A stretch of DNA of 34,229 bases, from positions 1-34,229 of the forward strand of contig CADDZL010000007.1 in NCBI GenBank assembly GCA_902812335.1. The letters are read 5' to 3'. Positions 29,888 through 34,229 of the stretch are shown in pieces. The position numbers and the translations under genes are program-made. The number at the start of each line of letters is the position of its first letter. The first letter of the stretch is position 1. The notes under the pieces are model-generated. The model did not search any database and was not told the DNA's origin. It worked only from the letters and a program-made list of their open reading frames with translations. This stretch comes from Chloroflexota bacterium. Lineage in GTDB: Bacteria; Chloroflexota; Anaerolineae; DSLN01.

Positions 29888-32515
29888 TTATTTACGCTGT
29901 GGCTGGCTCGGTGCATTCATCAGCTCCCGAACCATCTTCTCGACCAGGGCCTGTTCCTCGGCCTCAGTTTTGACCTCCCCGTCGAGGCGGGCGGTGCGCA
30001 GCCGCGCCAGGATATGCTTGAACAGCGGTCCAGGCGTCAGCCCCATGGCGCGGAGCGCGTGTCCATCCAGGGCTGGCTCCAGTAGGCGCAGTTCGCGCCG
30101 GTAGCGTTCGATCTGAGACCGGGCAGTCGGGTCATCGGTCGCGACCCAGCCGACCAGAAGGACCCGGTCGGCAAAAGGGCTGAGCGCCCGGTCAATGGCG
30201 CTGTTGCTGCGGGGCTGAGACAGATCGGCCAGGATCGGCTTGAGCGCGTGAATCTGGTGCACATCCTCGGTCGTCTGGCGTCGCACTTTGAGCCGCCGCA
30301 GCGTGGCGGCCAGGTCGTCCGGCTCCATCCGGTAGAGCAGAAGCCCGAAATAGGGGAAGATCAGGTCTGGTGCGGCCTCATCTGCAGCCGGTTTCCAGGG
30401 GCCTGCGCTCACTGCCCGGCGCAGTTCAGCAAATTTCTCTGCCAGCCAGGCATCGAACATGAGCGCAGGCTGGATCTGGTGGAGAACGCCCAGCGCATCC
30501 AGCCGTGCCAGGGCCCGTTCCGGTTGGGCCTCTCCCAGGATAGCTTCTAATTCGTGCCGGATGCGGTCGCCACTGACGCGGTCGAGCATGGGCAGAGCGT
30601 GACCGATCAACTCCTCGGTGCGTGGCTCGATGCGGAAGCCCAGCCTTCCCTCCAACTGGGCAGCCCGCAGCATTCGCGTCGGGTCATCCACGAAGCTCAG
30701 GCTGTGCAGCACGCGGATCACGCCGTTATGCAGGTCGCGTTCGCCGCCCCAGAAGTCCAGCAACTCGCCGTAGTGGTCAGGCGCAAGTGCAATCGCCAGG
30801 GTATTGATGGTGAAGTCACGCCGATGCAGGTCCAATTTGATTGAACCCCGCTCGACCTCCGGCAGCGCTGAGGGCGATTCATAAAACTCGGTCCGGGCGG
30901 TCACGAAGTCCAGCGTCTCGGGGCCACCCCCCGCTTTCTCCCCACCCGGCTTAGGCGGTGGGAGGAACCACTTGGCGGTGCCGAAGCGGGCGTGGCTGCG
31001 CACGCGGCCGCCATGACGCTGCGCCAGCGCCCTGGCCAGCGCAATTGCATCGCCCTCCACGACCAGGTCCACGTCGGTGATCGGCTGGCCGAGAAGCAGG
31101 TCGCGTACCAGGCCGCCGACAAAATACACGGCGTAGCCCATTTCCGCTCCGATCTGGCCGGCCTCGCGCACCAAATTGAGCAGAGGGGGCGGCAGAGCCT
31201 GTTCCAGCAGCCGGGAGATATCCTCGCGGCGGGGGTGGTGCGTGGGGGTCCCCGACCACACCTTGAGCAGATCGGTGCGCGTGACCACGCCGATGACACG
31301 GCCGCCGGAGACGACGGGCACCTGGCCCCAGCCATGCTCCATCATGACCTGGCCTACCCGCTCGATTGGCTCGTCGGGGCTGACTGTCACCTCGCCCCGG
31401 TCCATGAAGCGGTCCACAGTGGCTCCCTCCAGCTTGTGCTGGATAGCGCGGTCCACAGCGCGCCGGGTGAGCAGGCCGACGACCTGTCCGTCACGGACGA
31501 CCGGGTAGCCCTCGTGGCCGGTGCGCCGCATACGTCGCGCCGCTTCACGCACGGTTGTTTGGGGTGTGAGTGTCTGAACGCCGCGTGACATGATCTGGCC
31601 GACGGTCATGGCTGGCTGGATGTGGTTGGGAAGCACGTCCAGCAGGCGGCGACGGACGTCCGCCAGGGGTGTGTCCCGAATCAACGCAGCCGCGGCGCGG
31701 GGGTGACCGCCCCCGCCGAACTGTCCGGCGATACGGGCCACGTCAATTCGATCCGTGGCGCTACGGGCCACCATTTGAACGTGGTCGTCGAGTTGCACCA
31801 GTACAAACAGTGCCGCCGGGTCGAACAGGTCGCGCAGCTTGTGGGCGAGTGTCGAAATCTCCTCGGCCAGGCCGTCGGCCTCCGCGCAGGCAACGATGAC
31901 CGACTGGCCGGCGATCTGGTGAGCCTCGGCCGCTTCCACCAGCCGATCATAGAGGCGACGCTGCTCTTCAGAGAGGGGGTGGTGCAGGAAACTGTTGACG
32001 ACGGCCAGGCTGGCTCCTTGCTCCAACAGCCAGGCCGCACAGCGCACATCGCGCACGGTTGTCGTCAGGTAGGAGAGCGAGCCAGTATCTTCGTAAATGC
32101 CCAGGAGCAGGAGAGTGGCCTCAATAGGTGTGAGGTGTAGCCCGGCCGCCTGGATGCGTTCGACGAACAACGTGGTTGTCGCGCCGACTTCATCACCAGC
32201 GTAGGTCCAACCTGGGCTCAGTTCGCGGCCCAGAGGGTGATGGTCAATGATCTGGACGGCAGTGTGCGCATCCATGCCCCTGACGGTGATGGCACTCTGT
32301 GTGTCCACCAGCGTGACGCGGTCCACGTGGCCGCGTGGCAGGTCTGTGGCGCGCACGAAGGGCAGCTCATCCCAATAGAGCGTCAAGAAATGGCGCACAT
32401 TACGATTGGCCCGGCGTGGCATGACCGGGCGTGCCGCCGGGTTCAGCTTGTGAGCCGCCAATTGAGCCGCAACGGCATCGAAATCGGCGTTTTCATGCGT
32501 GAGGATCAGTTCCAT
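29888..32515 (-). CDS. cca: DHH-CBS-tRNA nucleotidyltransferase fusion (CCA-adding type)
   Basis: An 875-residue fusion. Residues 1-300 are a DHH/DHHA1 phosphoesterase-like domain (LTHENADFDAVAAQLAAHKL at the start, IDHHPLG at about 92, GGGGHPRAAAALI near 270). Two CBS domains follow (about 310-425, with MSRGVQTLTP and MDRGEVTVSPDEP). The poly(A) polymerase/CCA-adding head starts VYFVGGLVRDLLLGQPITDVDLVVEG in two parts (FVGGLVRDLLLG, then TDVDLVVEG, giving the DxD metal site), then RDFTINTLA and RMLRAAQLEGRLGF. It probably adds or repairs the tRNA CCA end; the DHH/CBS part may sense nucleotides. This architecture is known from several bacterial phyla. It is preceded by an extended -10 promoter. 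Confidence 0.92.
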   Translation of the reverse strand: MELILTHENADFDAVAAQLAAHKLNPAARPVMPRRANRNVRHFLTLYWDELPFVRATDLPRGHVDRVTLVDTQSAITVRGMDAHTAVQIIDHHPLGRELSPGWTYAGDEVGATTTLFVERIQAAGLHLTPIEATLLLLGIYEDTGSLSYLTTTVRDVRCAAWLLEQGASLAVVNSFLHHPLSEEQRRLYDRLVEAAEAHQIAGQSVIVACAEADGLAEEISTLAHKLRDLFDPAALFVLVQLDDHVQMVARSATDRIDVARIAGQFGGGGHPRAAAALIRDTPLADVRRRLLDVLPNHIQPAMTVGQIMSRGVQTLTPQTTVREAARRMRRTGHEGYPVVRDGQVVGLLTRRAVDRAIQHKLEGATVDRFMDRGEVTVSPDEPIERVGQVMMEHGWGQVPVVSGGRVIGVVTRTDLLKVWSGTPTHHPRREDISRLLEQALPPPLLNLVREAGQIGAEMGYAVYFVGGLVRDLLLGQPITDVDLVVEGDAIALARALAQRHGGRVRSHARFGTAKWFLPPPKPGGEKAGGGPETLDFVTARTEFYESPSALPEVERGSIKLDLHRRDFTINTLAIALAPDHYGELLDFWGGERDLHNGVIRVLHSLSFVDDPTRMLRAAQLEGRLGFRIEPRTEELIGHALPMLDRVSGDRIRHELEAILGEAQPERALARLDALGVLHQIQPALMFDAWLAEKFAELRRAVSAGPWKPAADEAAPDLIFPYFGLLLYRMEPDDLAATLRRLKVRRQTTEDVHQIHALKPILADLSQPRSNSAIDRALSPFADRVLLVGWVATDDPTARSQIERYRRELRLLEPALDGHALRAMGLTPGPLFKHILARLRTARLDGEVKTEAEEQALVEKMVRELMNAPSQPQRK

Positions 32516-32532
32516 AAGTAATACTGTACGCC

Positions 32533-32541
32533 ATTATAGCA
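32533..32541 (-). promoter_or_regulatory. Extended -10 promoter of the DHH-CBS-CCA gene
   Basis: On the - strand TGC-TATAAT is a perfect -10 with the TGn extension, ending 17 nt before the ATG at 32515. No good -35 box is seen, which is normal for extended -10 promoters. It shares the 121-nt divergent spacer with the glycosidase promoter. Confidence 0.6.
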
Positions 32542-32600
32542 TAGCTTGTCCTGGGGCCCATCCCACACTGGAGCCGGGTCAAGTACGTCAGGCCGGCCTC

Positions 32601-32629
32601 TTGCCGCATTATGCTCGCTGTAGTATACT
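32601..32629 (+). promoter_or_regulatory. Promoter of the glycoside hydrolase, placed for a leaderless mRNA
   Basis: TTGCCG (32601-32606), 17-nt spacer, TATACT (32624-32629). The -10 box ends only 7 nt before the ATG at 32637, so transcription should begin at or next to the start codon. No Shine-Dalgarno sequence is present. Confidence 0.6.
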
Positions 32630-32636
32630 CGTGCCC

Positions 32637-34229
32637 ATGGCCAGGCGGACAGCCTTACGTTGGCTGGGGCGATGGTGCATCGTTTTGGTGCTGCTGGCAT
32701 TGGTCAGCCGGGCCGGTGCCATGCGCCCATCTACCTCCTATCAGTCCTATTTCCCCTTCATTAGCAGCGCAGTGTCTAGCACGGTAGGGTTCGGCCTGAA
32801 TTTCGTCACCTCGGCTCAGGCGCTGGCCGACGAAGACCGCTTCACCCACGCCAGTTCGACGGGGGCGACGATCGATCGCTGGCCGTTCTACTGGTGGGCG
32901 ATTGAGACCGCACCGGGCGTGTTTGATTGGAGCGCGCACGATGTGGCCGTCTCCGGGGACGTGGCGCATGGCTTCTCCACCGATGCCGTGCTGATGACAC
33001 CACCTGGGTTCTACCTGATCGGCCCGTGTGGCCTCAAAGGGGGGCGCACCATCCGCCTGGGCCGGCCTTTGCCTGCTGATCTGGCCGCCTCACAGGCGGG
33101 CCAGGACTGCACAACACCGCGTGACTTGGATCAGCCGGTTTTCAGTGATGGCACCGACTGGCCGGGTCCAGGCAAGACGGCCAATCCGAATAACCCATGG
33201 GCTCGCTTCGTCTTCGAGACGGTACAACGATACAAACCGGGCGGTGTGCTGGCGCAGCAGCAGGGCTGGCCTGCGGGAGCTGGTGTGCGCTATTGGGAGA
33301 TGTGGAACGAGCCCGATTACGAATACTTCTGGAATGGCAACGTTACGCAGTATGCCCGCCTACTGAAGGTGGGCTACCTGGCCACGTATCAGGCCGACCC
33401 GACGGCCGAAATCCTCTTCGGCGGCCTGTCCAATGTGCCGGCGCTTCCGGATTGGCCCTCCGGTCGGCCCACCTGGCTCAACGACACACTCAATCTGATC
33501 GCTGCTGACCCCGACCCGGCGTTGCGCGACGCCAGTCACTGGTACTTCACCATTCACGCGCGCCACAACTATAGCTGGGCCTGGGCTACCTCGTCATTTG
33601 TCTCTGGGGATATTCAGGTCCTGGCGGCACATGGGCTGTCCAAGCCTGTCTGGGTGAATGAGAGCGGTGTCCCGGCCTGCGATGACTACCCCGGGCCGGC
33701 TTGCGACACCAACCCAGCCTATTATGCGACCCTGGAGGAGCAGGCGGCCTTCGACATCCAGAACGGTGCTTATGCGCTGAGCGCCGGGGCCACTGCGGTC
33801 TTCCACTTCCAACTGTACGACGACTGCAGTTATGATGCCTGGGGCATATACCGCAACCCGGTCAGTGCAGTATGCTCCAACCAGAGTCCCAACCCTGATA
33901 CGCCTCGGCCGGTGTACGACGCCTATCGCGTGCTCAGCGCCAACTTTGTGGGTGTTGAGCCCTTGTGGCAGATGCGCCCCGGTGGGGTGAATGGGACACA
34001 GGAGTGGCTGGCGTTTTACCGCCCGGCCACGCGCCAGCGGGTCCTGGCGCTCTGGGCGCGCTTTTATGAGCCGGAAACCGCCCAGGTGCCGGCGACCGGG
34101 GATAGCGCTTTGCGTCTGGACCAGACTGGCGCAGCGGTCACGATCTGGCCGGTCAATGGCAACTACACGCTGGAACTGCCGGCCGCGACCAATCGCCTGA
34201 CGCCGACTAACGATGGCAGCGCGCCGATT
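32637..34229 (+). CDS. Secreted clan-A glycoside hydrolase (GH39/GH5-like), open at the window end
   Basis: The frame is open for 531 codons from ATG 32637 to the last base, with no stop, so the 3' end is missing. Residues 1-28 form a signal peptide (basic start MARRTALRWLGRW, core CIVLVLLALV, ending SRAGA). The TIM-barrel region shows FGLNFVTSAQ, WPFYWWAIETAPGVFDW, the acid/base motif YWEMWNEPDYEYFW (E225) and the nucleophile candidate E342 in VWVNESG, the two-glutamate arrangement of retaining clan GH-A enzymes. An HFQLYD segment and a C-terminal beta domain follow. Likely substrates are plant or microbial polysaccharides; the exact family needs a profile search. It is transcribed away from the CCA fusion gene. 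Confidence 0.85.
   Translation, partial: MARRTALRWLGRWCIVLVLLALVSRAGAMRPSTSYQSYFPFISSAVSSTVGFGLNFVTSAQALADEDRFTHASSTGATIDRWPFYWWAIETAPGVFDWSAHDVAVSGDVAHGFSTDAVLMTPPGFYLIGPCGLKGGRTIRLGRPLPADLAASQAGQDCTTPRDLDQPVFSDGTDWPGPGKTANPNNPWARFVFETVQRYKPGGVLAQQQGWPAGAGVRYWEMWNEPDYEYFWNGNVTQYARLLKVGYLATYQADPTAEILFGGLSNVPALPDWPSGRPTWLNDTLNLIAADPDPALRDASHWYFTIHARHNYSWAWATSSFVSGDIQVLAAHGLSKPVWVNESGVPACDDYPGPACDTNPAYYATLEEQAAFDIQNGAYALSAGATAVFHFQLYDDCSYDAWGIYRNPVSAVCSNQSPNPDTPRPVYDAYRVLSANFVGVEPLWQMRPGGVNGTQEWLAFYRPATRQRVLALWARFYEPETAQVPATGDSALRLDQTGAAVTIWPVNGNYTLELPAATNRLTPTNDGSAPI

Overview
The window is GC-rich and densely coded, with no rRNA, tRNA, insertion sequence or CRISPR array seen. It looks like a chromosomal segment from an anaerobic bacterium, most likely a Chloroflexota member of the Anaerolineae type. 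The reasons are a Ni-CO dehydrogenase with CooT, a two-gene SufC/SufB-type Fe-S scaffold, a DHH-CBS-tRNA nucleotidyltransferase fusion, and a secreted gingipain-type peptidase/mannosyltransferase block beside a radical-SAM peptide cassette. The taxonomic call is an inference from gene content only. | Region 1 (1-13263, all on +) is an anaerobic C1/sulfur/Fe-S block. It runs: TauE/SafE permease (cut by the window edge), FmdE-like protein with a zinc finger, SufC- and SufB/D-like pair, ArsR regulator, 2x[4Fe-4S] ferredoxin, second TauE/SafE permease, AhpD-like protein, FmdB-like zinc ribbon, thioredoxin-fold protein, Mrp/NBP35 ATPase broken by an apparent frameshift, zinc-ribbon protein, second ArsR regulator, CooT, CooS, an ABC-2 ATPase/permease pair, a protein with a CFeSP-like Fe-S domain, and a six-hairpin glycosidase. 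Many genes overlap as ATGA or TAATG or sit within 20 nt, so translation is probably coupled. The logic appears to be CO oxidation or CO2 reduction by CooS, supported by nickel handling (CooT), Fe-S cluster assembly (SufBC pair, Mrp) and sulfur/thiol chemistry. | Region 2 (13264-16415) holds a convergent non-coding spacer, a DUF2085 membrane protein (-), prmA (+) and a nucleotide-sugar epimerase (-). | Region 3 (15453-25148, on - apart from nothing else after prmA) is a secretion/surface block: a TMTC-like membrane glycosyltransferase with a TPR, two gingipain-type (C25) cysteine peptidases, an S26B-type signal-peptidase-like protein, a Thr/Pro-rich membrane-anchored protein, and the epimerase. 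| Region 4 (25262-28941, -) is the most interesting part, a compact RiPP-like operon behind a near-consensus promoter with a perfect palindrome at its start site. Its order is membrane-anchored DsbA-type thiol oxidoreductase, FnIII-like lipoprotein, HPr-kinase-like P-loop protein, PqqD-like RRE, radical SAM/SPASM maturase, and a 58-codon gene easily missed by length cut-offs. That small gene is coupled to the maturase (TGATG), has its own good ribosome-binding site, a YxxP leader motif and two cysteines in a short C-terminal core. It is the probable precursor peptide. | Region 5 (28965-34229) holds two tandem SnoaL-like proteins (-), the DHH-CBS-CCA fusion (-), and a divergently transcribed secreted clan-A glycoside hydrolase (+) open to the window end, whose promoter position suggests a leaderless mRNA.
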